Shown one piece after another: positions 17,582-26,228 of a stretch of DNA of 64,000 nucleotides. This stretch comes from UBA3478 sp049596955. Its GTDB lineage: Bacteria; Bacteroidota; Bacteroidia; Flavobacteriales; Flavobacteriaceae. The notes below the pieces were generated by a model. That model did not search any database and was not told the DNA's origin. It was given only the letters and a program-made list of their open reading frames with translations. Position numbers and translations under genes: made by a program. The DNA lies in NCBI GenBank assembly GCA_049596955.1, contig JBMYMD010000006.1, positions 42,240 through 106,239 of the forward strand, in the 5' to 3' direction. Positions within the stretch are counted from its first letter, which is position 1. Every line of letters begins with the position of its first letter.

Positions 17582-18568
17582 ATGAGTAAATCAATCAAAA
17601 ACATTGGGGTTCTTACTTCAGGGGGAGATGCCCCTGGAATGAACGCAGCAATACGTTCTGTTGTTCGAACATGTGCCTATCTCAACATAAAATGTACTGC
17701 CGTCTACAGAGGATATCAGGGCATGATTGAAGGTGATTTTAAAACCTTTAACGCTAGAAGTGTTAACAATATCATCAATAAAGGAGGGACCATTTTACAA
17801 TCTGCGAGAAGCGAAGAGTTTCGAACTCTCGAAGGCAGAAAAAAAGCTCATGATCAATTGGTTAAAGCTGGAGTTGATGCCCTAGTGGTAATTGGAGGTA
17901 ATGGAAGTTTCACAGGAGCCTTAAAATTTAATGAGGAGTTCGATTTTCCTGTAATGGGAATTCCAGGAACAATAGATAATGACATTTTAGGCACATCATT
18001 CACATTGGGATTCGATACCGCTATCAATACAGTTGTTGATGCCATCGATAAAATCAGAGATACTGCAAGTTCACACAATCGCCTATTCTTTGTAGAAGTA
18101 ATGGGTCGAGATGTGGGGTTAATAGCATTAAATGCCGGCGTGGGTGCTGGTGCGGAGGAAATTTTAATTCCAGAACAAAACTTGGGTCTTGAGCGTTTGG
18201 TAGAATCTTTAAAGCGCAGCAAGAACTCAGGTAAATCTTCGAGTATAGTTATTGTAGCTGAAGGAGACAAAACTGGAAATAACGTCTTTGAATTGAAAGA
18301 CTACGTCGAGAAAAACCTTCCCATTTACGATGTTAGGGTTTCAGTATTAGGTCATATGCAAAGAGGAGGTAACCCAACTTGTTTCGATCGTGTTTTAGCA
18401 TCAAGAATGGGTGTCAAGGCGGTGGAATCTTTGCTCGAAGGCCGCAGTACCGAAATGATTGGAATTAGAGATACTTCTTTGGTACTCGTTCCAATAGCAG
18501 AGGCAATTAGCGGATTAACACAAGTAGATCAAGAACTCATCAGAGTTTCAGATATAATGACAACATAA
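17582..18568 (+). CDS. pfkA: ATP-dependent 6-phosphofructokinase
   Basis: This 328-residue PfkA-type kinase converts fructose 6-phosphate to fructose 1,6-bisphosphate. Motifs seen are GVLTSGGDAPGMNAAIRS (ATP site), GGNGSFTGA, the catalytic GIPGTIDNDI, FVEVMGRDVG for substrate binding, and LGHMQRGGNPT. Length is typical of bacterial PfkA. It leads a plus-strand operon with gap (16-base gap) and a sugar kinase. The 107-base gap after tamB contains TAGTTTTG at 17556-17563, a possible -7 box 18 bases before the start, though without a convincing -33 element. Confidence 0.97.
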   Translation: MSKSIKNIGVLTSGGDAPGMNAAIRSVVRTCAYLNIKCTAVYRGYQGMIEGDFKTFNARSVNNIINKGGTILQSARSEEFRTLEGRKKAHDQLVKAGVDALVVIGGNGSFTGALKFNEEFDFPVMGIPGTIDNDILGTSFTLGFDTAINTVVDAIDKIRDTASSHNRLFFVEVMGRDVGLIALNAGVGAGAEEILIPEQNLGLERLVESLKRSKNSGKSSSIVIVAEGDKTGNNVFELKDYVEKNLPIYDVRVSVLGHMQRGGNPTCFDRVLASRMGVKAVESLLEGRSTEMIGIRDTSLVLVPIAEAISGLTQVDQELIRVSDIMTT

Positions 18569-18584
18569 ATTTAAATCAATAAAT

Positions 18585-19586
18585 ATGGCACAATTACAGA
18601 TTGGTATTAACGGATTCGGAAGAATCGGAAGAATGGTTTTCCGCGCAGCAGCAGACAGAAATGATGTTGAAATCGTTGCAATCAATGACTTATTAGATGT
18701 AGAACACCTTGCATACCTTCTAAAATATGATTCGGTACACGGAAGATTCAATGGTTCCGTTGAAGTAATCGATGGTCAACTTATCGTAAATGGTAAAAAT
18801 ATTCGAATTACTGCTGAGCGCGATCCACAAAATTTAAAGTGGGACGAAGTTGGTGCAACTGTGGTTGCCGAATGTACAGGGATTTTTACAACCCTTGAAA
18901 TGGCTCAAAAACACATTGATGGTGGAGCTCAAAAGGTTGTAATTTCTGCACCTTCGAAAGACGCGCCTATGTTTGTTATGGGTGTGAATCACAATGACGT
19001 AAAAGCGTCTGACACTATCGTTTCTAATGCTTCATGTACAACGAATTGTCTCGCTCCTTTAGCCAAGGTTCTCGATGACACCTTTGGTATAGAAGAAGGA
19101 TTAATGACTACAGTTCACGCTACTACAGCCACGCAAATGACAGTGGATGGTCCGTCTAGAAAAGATTACAGAGGTGGACGTTCGTCACTATTAAATATAA
19201 TTCCTGCATCAACAGGAGCGGCTAAGGCTGTAACCAAGGTAATTCCTGCCCTCCAGGGTAAACTTACCGGAATGGCCTTTAGAGTTCCAACCGCAGATGT
19301 GTCTGTGGTTGATTTAACGGTTCGTCTTGAAAAACAGACTTCCTATGAAGAAATCAAAGCTGTGATGAAAAAGGCTTCTGAGAACGAGTTGAAAGGAATC
19401 TTAGGTTACGAAGACGAGGCTGTTGTTTCTCAAGATTTTATCGGCGACGCACGCACAAGTATCTTTGATGCTGGAGCTGGAATTGAGTTGAATGATAAAT
19501 TCTTCAAGGTTATTTCTTGGTATGATAACGAGGCAGGATATTCAAATAAACTAGTTGATCTCGCTTTACACGTAGACTCTTTATAA
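18585..19586 (+). CDS. gap: Type I glyceraldehyde-3-phosphate dehydrogenase
   Basis: This 333-residue GAPDH has the NAD-binding start IGINGFGRIGRMVFR, the catalytic cysteine in SNASCTTNC (Cys151), and the base histidine in TTVHATTATQ (His178). WYDNEAGYSNK near the C-terminus is also standard. It makes 1,3-bisphosphoglycerate in glycolysis or runs in reverse for gluconeogenesis. It lies 16 bases after pfkA and nine bases before the BadF-type kinase, so upper and lower glycolytic steps are probably co-expressed. Confidence 0.98.
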   Translation: MAQLQIGINGFGRIGRMVFRAAADRNDVEIVAINDLLDVEHLAYLLKYDSVHGRFNGSVEVIDGQLIVNGKNIRITAERDPQNLKWDEVGATVVAECTGIFTTLEMAQKHIDGGAQKVVISAPSKDAPMFVMGVNHNDVKASDTIVSNASCTTNCLAPLAKVLDDTFGIEEGLMTTVHATTATQMTVDGPSRKDYRGGRSSLLNIIPASTGAAKAVTKVIPALQGKLTGMAFRVPTADVSVVDLTVRLEKQTSYEEIKAVMKKASENELKGILGYEDEAVVSQDFIGDARTSIFDAGAGIELNDKFFKVISWYDNEAGYSNKLVDLALHVDSL

Positions 19587-19595
19587 TTTATTACA

Positions 19596-20447
19596 ATGAT
19601 TTTAGTCGTTGATAGTGGCGCCACAAAGTCAGATTGGATTGCACTTTCGAATTCTGGTGAACAACTTTTTATGACACAAACCTTGGGTTTGTCTCCTGAA
19701 GTTTTAACTCGAGAAGTCATAGAGGATCGACTGGCTAATAACTACGAGCTTTCTCAGAACAGCACTAAGGTTGAGCAGGTACATTTTTATGGTGCAGGCT
19801 GTGGAACTGATCGAATGAAGAAATTTCTAAATGAAATTTTTAAAGATTTTTTTCCCAATGCTCATATCGACGTTCAAGAAGATACTTATGCTGCGATTTA
19901 CGCTACCACTGAAATCGGCAAGCAAGGTATCGTTTGTATTCTGGGTACAGGATCAAACTGTTCGTATTACGATGGGCATCAGGCTTTTCAAAAGGTCACT
20001 TCTCTTGGATATATTTTAATGGATGATGGTAGTGGAAATTTCTTTGGAAGAAAACTCTTGAGAGATTATTACTTTCATAAAATGCCACAAGACTTGGGAA
20101 TGAAGTTTTCTAAACAATTCGATTTAGAAGCTGATGTCATCAAAGAGTATTTATACAAGCAACCAAATCCAAATACTTATTTAGCCAAATTTGCCAGATT
20201 CTTAATCGAAAATAAGGAACATTCTTATTGCAAAGGAGTAATAGAAAAGGGATTACAACAATTCGTCAACAACCATATTATGCAATTTGAATTGGCGACA
20301 AAAGTTCCAATTCATTTTGTGGGTAGTATTGCTCATTTCCTGCGAGATGAGATAAGCGCTTGTCTTGATCGCAACGACTTAGTCATTGGAAAAATTGAAC
20401 AACGACCAATAGACGGTCTAGTAGAATTTCACAAAAAGACGCTTTAA
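19596..20447 (+). CDS. BadF/BadG/BcrA/BcrD-type ATPase, probable N-acetylglucosamine-kinase-like
   Basis: This 283-residue ASKHA-fold kinase has phosphate-1 loop VVDSGATKSDWIA at the start, GAGCGTDRMK, CILGTGSNCSYYDG (phosphate-2 region) and DDGSGNFFGRKLL, which is typical of the N-acetylglucosamine kinase/BadF family in Bacteroidota. The likely reaction is ATP-dependent phosphorylation of an amino sugar. The substrate is inferred from family naming only. It is the third gene of the pfkA-gap transcript, and its stop codon lies in the loop of the downstream terminator. Confidence 0.88.
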   Translation: MILVVDSGATKSDWIALSNSGEQLFMTQTLGLSPEVLTREVIEDRLANNYELSQNSTKVEQVHFYGAGCGTDRMKKFLNEIFKDFFPNAHIDVQEDTYAAIYATTEIGKQGIVCILGTGSNCSYYDGHQAFQKVTSLGYILMDDGSGNFFGRKLLRDYYFHKMPQDLGMKFSKQFDLEADVIKEYLYKQPNPNTYLAKFARFLIENKEHSYCKGVIEKGLQQFVNNHIMQFELATKVPIHFVGSIAHFLRDEISACLDRNDLVIGKIEQRPIDGLVEFHKKTL

Positions 20448-20460
20448 CAGCGTCTTTTTT
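20433..20460. terminator. Bidirectional intrinsic terminator between the sugar kinase gene and ridA
   Basis: A perfect 11-base stem, AAAAAGACGCT (20433-20443) with AGCGTCTTTTT (20449-20459), closes a five-base loop. T-rich sequence follows on the plus strand, and the A run on the left gives a U run on the minus strand, so it can end both convergent transcripts. The kinase stop codon (20445-20447) is within the loop, and the ridA stop codon begins at the right edge. Confidence 0.9.
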
Positions 20461-20840
20461 TATTTCATAGCTATCATTGATATTTCTACATTCACAAATT
20501 TCGGAAGATTAGCAACTTCTACTGTTTCACGTGCCGGGGCAGTTTTGTCATTAAAATAACTTCCATAGACTTCATTGATTTCTGAAAATTGGTGCATATC
20601 GGCTATAAATATGCTGGTCTTGACTACATCTTCGAATGAAAAACCAGCTTCATCTAAGATGGCTTTTAAATTTTCCATGCATTGTTTGGTCTCCGCTTTG
20701 ATATCGGATTGAACAAGGTCTCCAGTACTTGAATCTATGGCGATTTGTCCAGAGGTATAAAGGATGTTTCCAAATTTCACTGCTTGATTATAGGGGCCAA
20801 TTGGTGCAGCAGCTTTTGTGGTTGTAATAATTTCTTTCAT
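20460..20840 (-). CDS. ridA: RidA family enamine/imine deaminase
   Basis: This 126-residue YjgF/YER057c/UK114 family protein has family landmarks APIGPYNQAV, LYTSGQIAID, ILDEAGFSFEDVVKTSIF, and the catalytic-site arginine in APARETVEV (Arg104) with Glu119 in VEISMIA. RidA hydrolyses reactive 2-aminoacrylate-type intermediates produced by pyridoxal-phosphate enzymes, protecting metabolism. Full length. It lies 20 bases downstream of lptD on the same strand, an arrangement common in this phylum, and ends at the bidirectional terminator. Confidence 0.95.
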   Translation of the reverse strand: MKEIITTTKAAAPIGPYNQAVKFGNILYTSGQIAIDSSTGDLVQSDIKAETKQCMENLKAILDEAGFSFEDVVKTSIFIADMHQFSEINEVYGSYFNDKTAPARETVEVANLPKFVNVEISMIAMK

Positions 20841-20860
20841 AGTGTTATAATTAAATTGTT

Positions 20861-23629
20861 TTATCGCCTAAACGAGGTGTTTCTTTGGCTTCTACTTTCC
20901 CATTTTAGATCAGAGAGCATAGAACTATTTATACCGATAAAGAAATCCCACCGTTGATTTCTTCCAAAAGGTACCCAATTAAATCTCAAGTCAAAACTTT
21001 TTAATTCTCGTTTAAATCCGAGTTGGGTGAGGTTAAACCCTTTATTTTTAAAATCATATCCAGAAGAAAAACGAACCTTCCACTTAGGGGTGAGATCTAC
21101 TGTCCCTGAAAACATTAAAGAGGTATTTGTAAACTCATTTTGTCTTGCGTTGTTAGAATAATTTGAGGTAAATGCCAAACGAAGTGTCCAGGGTAGGGGG
21201 TTGCGATATAATTCACTCTCTTCCTCCTCCTCATCTTCAGGGGCCCCCCTTGATCGGTTGCGGTCATCAAAACCGCCATCATTTAGTCCAAATCCAAATA
21301 AATCATCATCACGTCCTCCACTAGCGGCTCTGTAGTCTTCGTTGTAATTTTCTCCACTTCTATCTTCTGATTCTTGCTCATCGTCTTTACGAGCATTTCT
21401 ATCAAAGGTTTTATTGTCTAATGAGTAACCCACATTTACACTAAACCGAGTAAGACGAAAAAGTGAACCGTTATTTTTTAGGTTGAGCTTATTTATTTTT
21501 CGATTATTGGCATCTAAGGCGTAAGGATCCAGAGCTCCCGTAAAATTGATACTCATTTTTTTATCGAATAAGGCGGTTGCTCCATTAAAGGTTACCGGAC
21601 TTATTCTTAGAGAATCAGCCTCCATATTATAAGAACTTGAAAAATTCAAATTGCTCAATAAGGACACCTTTTTTGATTCCGTTTCGGTACTATCCTTAGG
21701 TCTTACTTTAGCCTCTAGAGTGTTTTGAAGTGCAAAACTCAAGCTGTTGGTTCGCCTTAGACTAGGCGCCCCGTAAAGACTTCCTTCAAAAATTGAATAT
21801 TGTTCTAGCGCTCCGTCATAACGTTCGTAATAATCGTAGTATTGCTCGAAGGAGGGTTTGTAACTCCAAGAAACCGATGGTCTTATCACGTGTCGTATCG
21901 CTTCAAATTTTGATTTTTCATTGAAGGTGTAAGTACCGTATAAGGTGGTTCCAACACTTGAGCTAATACCGTAATTGTTGTATCGCTCAAATCCTCGTAC
22001 GGTATCAAGCACGATTTCTTTATTGAATTCTGCATTAGGATCTTGTCCTCGTCTAAAGGTTTCGAAGGTCCAAACATCTTCATAACTCGCACCTGCAGAA
22101 ACACTTAAGTACTTCGCAACCTTAAAGTTGGTACTGATAGGAATACTGTGACGTGCTCCAAATTTTGCATCCTCAAACATTCTTGCAGTTAGAAACAAAG
22201 AGTCTGTTGTTCGAATTCTATTTTCTGCCCTCATGGAGTATTGCAAGTTGATATTTTGTATAATTCCTTTTTTGATACCATTGCGTTTGGCAAATGGAAA
22301 TATACGTTCCATATTGGCTTGCATCGTGGGTAGGGTCATATTGATGGCCTGCGTATTTGTGTTTTGATTGTGGGTCGCAGTTAAGCTCAAATTCACAGAG
22401 GGATAGGCAGGAAATGTTTTCGAATAGGAAACAGACGAAGATAAATTGTTATTCTGTGTTAATGCCAAGTTCTGTTGGTTTGCAGAATTCCTAAAGTACG
22501 AACTACTTCCAATGTTAACAGAGGCTGAAAATCTTGAATTTGGACTCGCTTTGGCATCTTGTGAATGTGAGATTTGTAAATTAAAAATGGTACTTCGGCT
22601 GTAATCGTCAAATCCTTTTTGACTGTTGACAAGATTTTCAAATCGAAAATTCACATTACCACGATATTTATATCGCTTGGTGTAAACGGACTGCAAGCGC
22701 ATCCCATAACTTCCATTGGTGTAGAAGTCTCCCATAATATTTAGGTCAGCATATTCACTTAAAGGCAAGTAGTATCCTCCATTTTGTAAGGCATATCCGC
22801 GTTGGGGATCATTTGTAATTGTTGGAAATATCAATCCTCCTGTTCGTCCTGTGGTCAAGGGAAAATAAGCAAATGGTAAAGCAATTGGAGTGGGCACATC
22901 TTCTAAGTACATATTGGCGAAACCAGCTATAATCTTTTTGCCAGGAACAAATTTTGCTTTTCTAATTTTAATGTAGTAGTCCGGATCGATCGTATCTTTT
23001 GCGGTCGTCAATTTTCCGTCTTTAAAGAAAAAAACTGAATCGTTTTCTTTTTTGGTGAATTCGGTAAAGACTTTCATGGATTCACCTCCACCCAAAGCAC
23101 CAAGTGAAGCTCCTTGTTCTGTTCTGGAGTTGTAAATAAGGGCTTTTTGGGTATTGAAATTAAATCGAATTGAATCTGGAATTACAACTGAAGCTCCTTG
23201 AGTAAAATTAGGGGTTTGCTCTTTTTCGCCATTATCATTGGTGATTCGGCCGGCCTGAACTTCGCTAGTCAAATAATCAATATCGATAATCCCAGCGGTC
23301 AGTTCTGTGTCTTCATATAAAATTTCAGCTTCATTATTCAGTGCAATTTTATTCTCGAGTTGACTTATTTTGACGAAATCTTTTGCCTTGTATTTGATAG
23401 GGCCAGTTATTCTTCCGTTAGAAACTGCAGTTGGTGAAACACTATCTTTTTTGGTTAAACTACTATTTTCTCGGTCTAATTTAAGTGCACCGGTGACCTT
23501 GGGACCTTCAATTTTAGACTGAAAAAGTGGTGCAGTAAGGCCCTTTATTTTTTTTTCTTGTGCATGAATTCCACTAGATAACAAAAGGGCTAACAACACT
23601 AAGACAACTGAAAATTTAGATGGGCCCAA
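20861..23629 (-). CDS. lptD: Putative LPS assembly outer-membrane protein LptD
   Basis: This 922-residue protein has a signal peptide (KFSVVLVLLALLLSSGIHAQ). An N-terminal OstA-like beta-jellyroll follows (about 70-250, with ILYEDTELTAGIIDIDY and FFKDGKLTTA), then a long beta-strand-rich barrel domain typical of Bacteroidota LptD (ALPFAYFPLTTGRTGGLIFPT at the junction). It ends with FDLRFNWVPFGRNQRWDFFI, a barrel-like terminus. An acidic Asp/Glu/Gly-rich insertion lies near residues 750-815. LptD inserts lipopolysaccharide into the outer leaflet with LptE. The divergent amidase and downstream ridA match the conserved phylum context. A candidate promoter lies at 23676-23707. Confidence 0.92.
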   Translation of the reverse strand: MGPSKFSVVLVLLALLLSSGIHAQEKKIKGLTAPLFQSKIEGPKVTGALKLDRENSSLTKKDSVSPTAVSNGRITGPIKYKAKDFVKISQLENKIALNNEAEILYEDTELTAGIIDIDYLTSEVQAGRITNDNGEKEQTPNFTQGASVVIPDSIRFNFNTQKALIYNSRTEQGASLGALGGGESMKVFTEFTKKENDSVFFFKDGKLTTAKDTIDPDYYIKIRKAKFVPGKKIIAGFANMYLEDVPTPIALPFAYFPLTTGRTGGLIFPTITNDPQRGYALQNGGYYLPLSEYADLNIMGDFYTNGSYGMRLQSVYTKRYKYRGNVNFRFENLVNSQKGFDDYSRSTIFNLQISHSQDAKASPNSRFSASVNIGSSSYFRNSANQQNLALTQNNNLSSSVSYSKTFPAYPSVNLSLTATHNQNTNTQAINMTLPTMQANMERIFPFAKRNGIKKGIIQNINLQYSMRAENRIRTTDSLFLTARMFEDAKFGARHSIPISTNFKVAKYLSVSAGASYEDVWTFETFRRGQDPNAEFNKEIVLDTVRGFERYNNYGISSSVGTTLYGTYTFNEKSKFEAIRHVIRPSVSWSYKPSFEQYYDYYERYDGALEQYSIFEGSLYGAPSLRRTNSLSFALQNTLEAKVRPKDSTETESKKVSLLSNLNFSSSYNMEADSLRISPVTFNGATALFDKKMSINFTGALDPYALDANNRKINKLNLKNNGSLFRLTRFSVNVGYSLDNKTFDRNARKDDEQESEDRSGENYNEDYRAASGGRDDDLFGFGLNDGGFDDRNRSRGAPEDEEEEESELYRNPLPWTLRLAFTSNYSNNARQNEFTNTSLMFSGTVDLTPKWKVRFSSGYDFKNKGFNLTQLGFKRELKSFDLRFNWVPFGRNQRWDFFIGINSSMLSDLKWESRSQRNTSFRR

Positions 23630-23675
23630 ATCTGTAGAGGATATTTATTACCGAGTATGGCTTGATTTTTGACAT

Positions 23676-23707
23676 CAAACTTACACAATATTTAACTTAA
23701 GTTGAAA
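23676..23707 (-). promoter_or_regulatory. Putative lptD promoter
   Basis: On the minus strand TAAGTTTG (23676-23683) matches the TAnnTTTG -7 consensus exactly. TTTC (23704-23707) sits 20 bases upstream as a three-of-four match to the -33 TTTG. Transcription would begin about 40 bases before the lptD start codon. Identified by eye. Confidence 0.5.
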
Positions 23708-23759
23708 TAGGATTTATTAAATTTGAAGTATATTATAGTCCTTACAAATCAAAATAAAC

Positions 23760-25241
23760 ATGCGAAAAAGTATCTTATTTTTCACTTTTATATTAATCAC
23801 GACTCATTTTGTCTGGGCCGATGCAGTTGCCAATACGAAACCCTTTGTGGTTGTAATTGATGCTGGTCATGGCGGAAAAGACCCTGGTAATGTAGGTAAC
23901 GGCTATATTGAAAAAAACATTGCCCTTAACATCGCTTTAGCTATTGGAGAAGAGTTGTCCAAAGAAAGCAATATCAAAGTTGTTTATACAAGAGATAGCG
24001 ACACTTTTGTCGAACTTGAAGAGAGAGGCGCTATTGCAAACAGAAATGATGCTGACCTTTTCCTGTCCATTCATTGTGACGCACATAGCTCAAACGCCTA
24101 TGGCGCAGGTACATTCGTGTTAGGTCTACATGCTTCTGAGGAAAATTTTAAAGTTGCAAAACGCGAAAACTCCGTAATCTACCTAGAGGATGATTTTAGA
24201 GAAAAATATGCCAAATACGATATAGATTCTCCAGAATCCGTGATAGGTCTAACGGTAATGCAAGAAGAGCATCTAGAAAAAAGTATACAATTAGCCTCGT
24301 TAATACAAAATAGTTTTACCAGAGAGCTAAAAAGAAAAGATCGAAAAGTCAAACAAGCTGGATTTATTGTTTTACATCAAACTTTTATGCCAAGTGTATT
24401 GGTAGAAACAGGTTTTTTGACCAATAAAAACGAAGGAAGCTATCTAAATTCCAAAAGAGGACAAATTGAAATGGGGCGTTCCATTGCCCAGGCAGTGTTG
24501 CTATACAAAAAGAATTTTGAGCGTAACAGCGTTTTTAGTGATATAGATAAGGAAGTCATTGGAGGAGCATCAACCGATGAGACCATAGATCAGGAGGAGA
24601 TCGCATCTCCAACAATCATCAATTCTTATAAAGAATTACAGGAGGCCAAAGAAAAGAATCAAGAGATCATTAACAGCTATGAAACCCAAAAGGCACAGGA
24701 CAAAATTGAAGAAGGAGATTCAGAAATTGATTTGATTCAAAAAAGTGAGGATGAAATATTGTCAACTCCACCCTCTGCGAACGACCCTGAAGAAATAACT
24801 AAAGAAAGCAATCCGTCTGAAGAAACAAAGACTGATCAAACAGATGTCGACAGTAGAAAGGAGTCTGTAAAAGATGAAAACAACAATTTAGAGACAGATA
24901 ATACCGAAAGCTCACAGAAACAGGCGGTCGAAAATGAAAAAGCAGAGGCGCTCGAAGAGGTGAATAAAACCCTAGTTACTTTCAAGGTTCAAATCATGGC
25001 TAGAAAAATAAGTTCAGCGATTAAACCTGTTTCAGAAAATTTTAATGGACTACCGAATATCAGCACCGAACAATTTGGTCAATACACTCGATATATGGCA
25101 GGTGAAACTCATTCGTATGCATCAGTGAAACGACTTCTAGAACGCGCTAAATTGTCTGGTTATGCAGATGCTTATATAGTTGCCTATAAAGCGAACAAAC
25201 GTGTCTCCGTAACATCAAAAATAAAACGAGAACATCCTTAA
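23760..25241 (+). CDS. N-acetylmuramoyl-L-alanine amidase (Amidase_3) with acidic linker and SPOR-like C-terminus
   Basis: This 493-residue protein carries a signal peptide (about 1-20, ending FVWA) and an Amidase_3 catalytic domain. Zinc ligands are in IDAGHGGKDPG (His37), Glu51 and SIHCDAH (His105), with the catalytic glutamate in VLVETGFLTN (Glu216). Residues about 260-415 form a Glu/Lys/Asn-rich, probably disordered linker. The last 70 residues (VTFKVQIMARKISSAIK to the end) resemble a SPOR-type peptidoglycan-binding fold. It cleaves the amide bond between N-acetylmuramic acid and the stem peptide during division or remodelling. It leads a plus-strand operon, three bases before the MCE gene. 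Confidence 0.94.
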   Translation: MRKSILFFTFILITTHFVWADAVANTKPFVVVIDAGHGGKDPGNVGNGYIEKNIALNIALAIGEELSKESNIKVVYTRDSDTFVELEERGAIANRNDADLFLSIHCDAHSSNAYGAGTFVLGLHASEENFKVAKRENSVIYLEDDFREKYAKYDIDSPESVIGLTVMQEEHLEKSIQLASLIQNSFTRELKRKDRKVKQAGFIVLHQTFMPSVLVETGFLTNKNEGSYLNSKRGQIEMGRSIAQAVLLYKKNFERNSVFSDIDKEVIGGASTDETIDQEEIASPTIINSYKELQEAKEKNQEIINSYETQKAQDKIEEGDSEIDLIQKSEDEILSTPPSANDPEEITKESNPSEETKTDQTDVDSRKESVKDENNNLETDNTESSQKQAVENEKAEALEEVNKTLVTFKVQIMARKISSAIKPVSENFNGLPNISTEQFGQYTRYMAGETHSYASVKRLLERAKLSGYADAYIVAYKANKRVSVTSKIKREHP

Positions 25242-25244
25242 GAA

Positions 25245-26225
25245 TTGATGAGTTTGAAAATATCCCAAGAACTTAAAGCAGGTTTCATAGCAGTCGTTGG
25301 AATCTGCGCTTCAATTTTCGGATTGAATTATTTAAAGTCGTCCTCTCTTTTTGACTCTTCCAAAACTTTTTATGCAGTCTACGATCATGTAGGTGGCCTT
25401 CAAAGTGGAACTCCGGTCAGTTTGAATGGGTTTAATGTAGGAACGATTCAAAACGTTGGTTTTTTAAATCAAAGAGGTCAACTTTTAGTAACGCTCTCTA
25501 TCACATCAAATTTTGAATTTTCGAAAAATTCAGTTGCAGAGCTTTATGATACAGGTATAATCGGAGGTAAGGGTATTCAAATTGTCCAAAGATTTGATAA
25601 TGCCCAGTTAGCTCAAAGTGGAGACACCCTGCCAACTGCTGTAAAACCTGGAATTACAGAATTAGTACAACAGAAACTAACCCCTTTACAATTAAAAGTT
25701 GAGGACGCTATTAGCAATGCGGATAGTTTAGTTGTCGCGATCAATAATGTATTAGATGTAAATACTCAAGCAAATCTGAGACAAACAAGTGCAGAGTTAT
25801 TAGAAATATCTAAAAGCTTAAACGGTATTACTGCAAGTTTAGATGATTTGATGGCTAAATCGAATTCAGATATTAAAAGCACTTTAAAAAACACGAATCA
25901 AATTAGTCAAAATCTCAAAGAGATGACTGATAGTATACCTGCTGACGATGTAACTGCAATTGTTTCAGAGAGCAAAGAAATCACAAAAAAACTATCGGCA
26001 ATCTTGGAGCAACTCGAAAAAGGTGAAGGGAGTTTAGGAAAAATGATGTCCAACGACGAATTACATCAAAATTTATTGAATACCTCAAAAGAATTGGAAT
26101 TACTTCTTCAAGATTTGAGGTTAAACCCTAAACGTTATATCGACATTTCGCTTTTCGGAAAAAAACAGAAAGCATATGTCTTGCCCACGGATGATCCTGC
26201 AAAATCTGAAATAAAACAAGAATAG
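25245..26225 (+). CDS. MCE/MlaD family protein
   Basis: This 326-residue protein has an N-terminal membrane anchor (LKAGFIAVVGICASIFGLNYL) followed by one MCE domain (about 35-115, FYAVYDHVGGLQSGTPVSLNGFNVG and GIIGGKGIQI). The rest is a long helical, probably coiled-coil region and a short basic tail. MCE proteins form hexameric lipid-binding rings in the periplasm that shuttle phospholipids between membranes. Its usual ABC partners (MlaE/MlaF-like) are not in the window; in this phylum this MCE gene is commonly placed after the amidase gene. Four-base spacing from both neighbours supports one operon. Confidence 0.92.
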   Translation: MMSLKISQELKAGFIAVVGICASIFGLNYLKSSSLFDSSKTFYAVYDHVGGLQSGTPVSLNGFNVGTIQNVGFLNQRGQLLVTLSITSNFEFSKNSVAELYDTGIIGGKGIQIVQRFDNAQLAQSGDTLPTAVKPGITELVQQKLTPLQLKVEDAISNADSLVVAINNVLDVNTQANLRQTSAELLEISKSLNGITASLDDLMAKSNSDIKSTLKNTNQISQNLKEMTDSIPADDVTAIVSESKEITKKLSAILEQLEKGEGSLGKMMSNDELHQNLLNTSKELELLLQDLRLNPKRYIDISLFGKKQKAYVLPTDDPAKSEIKQE

Positions 26226-26228
26226 TAC

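Noticed and set aside
17854..18270. 138-codon minus-strand ORF inside pfkA
   Set aside because: It is antisense to a conserved gene, lacks recognisable domains, and is explained by the codon pattern of pfkA. The same applies to antisense ORFs within the SDR (50115-50588) and mnmE (55986-56336) genes.
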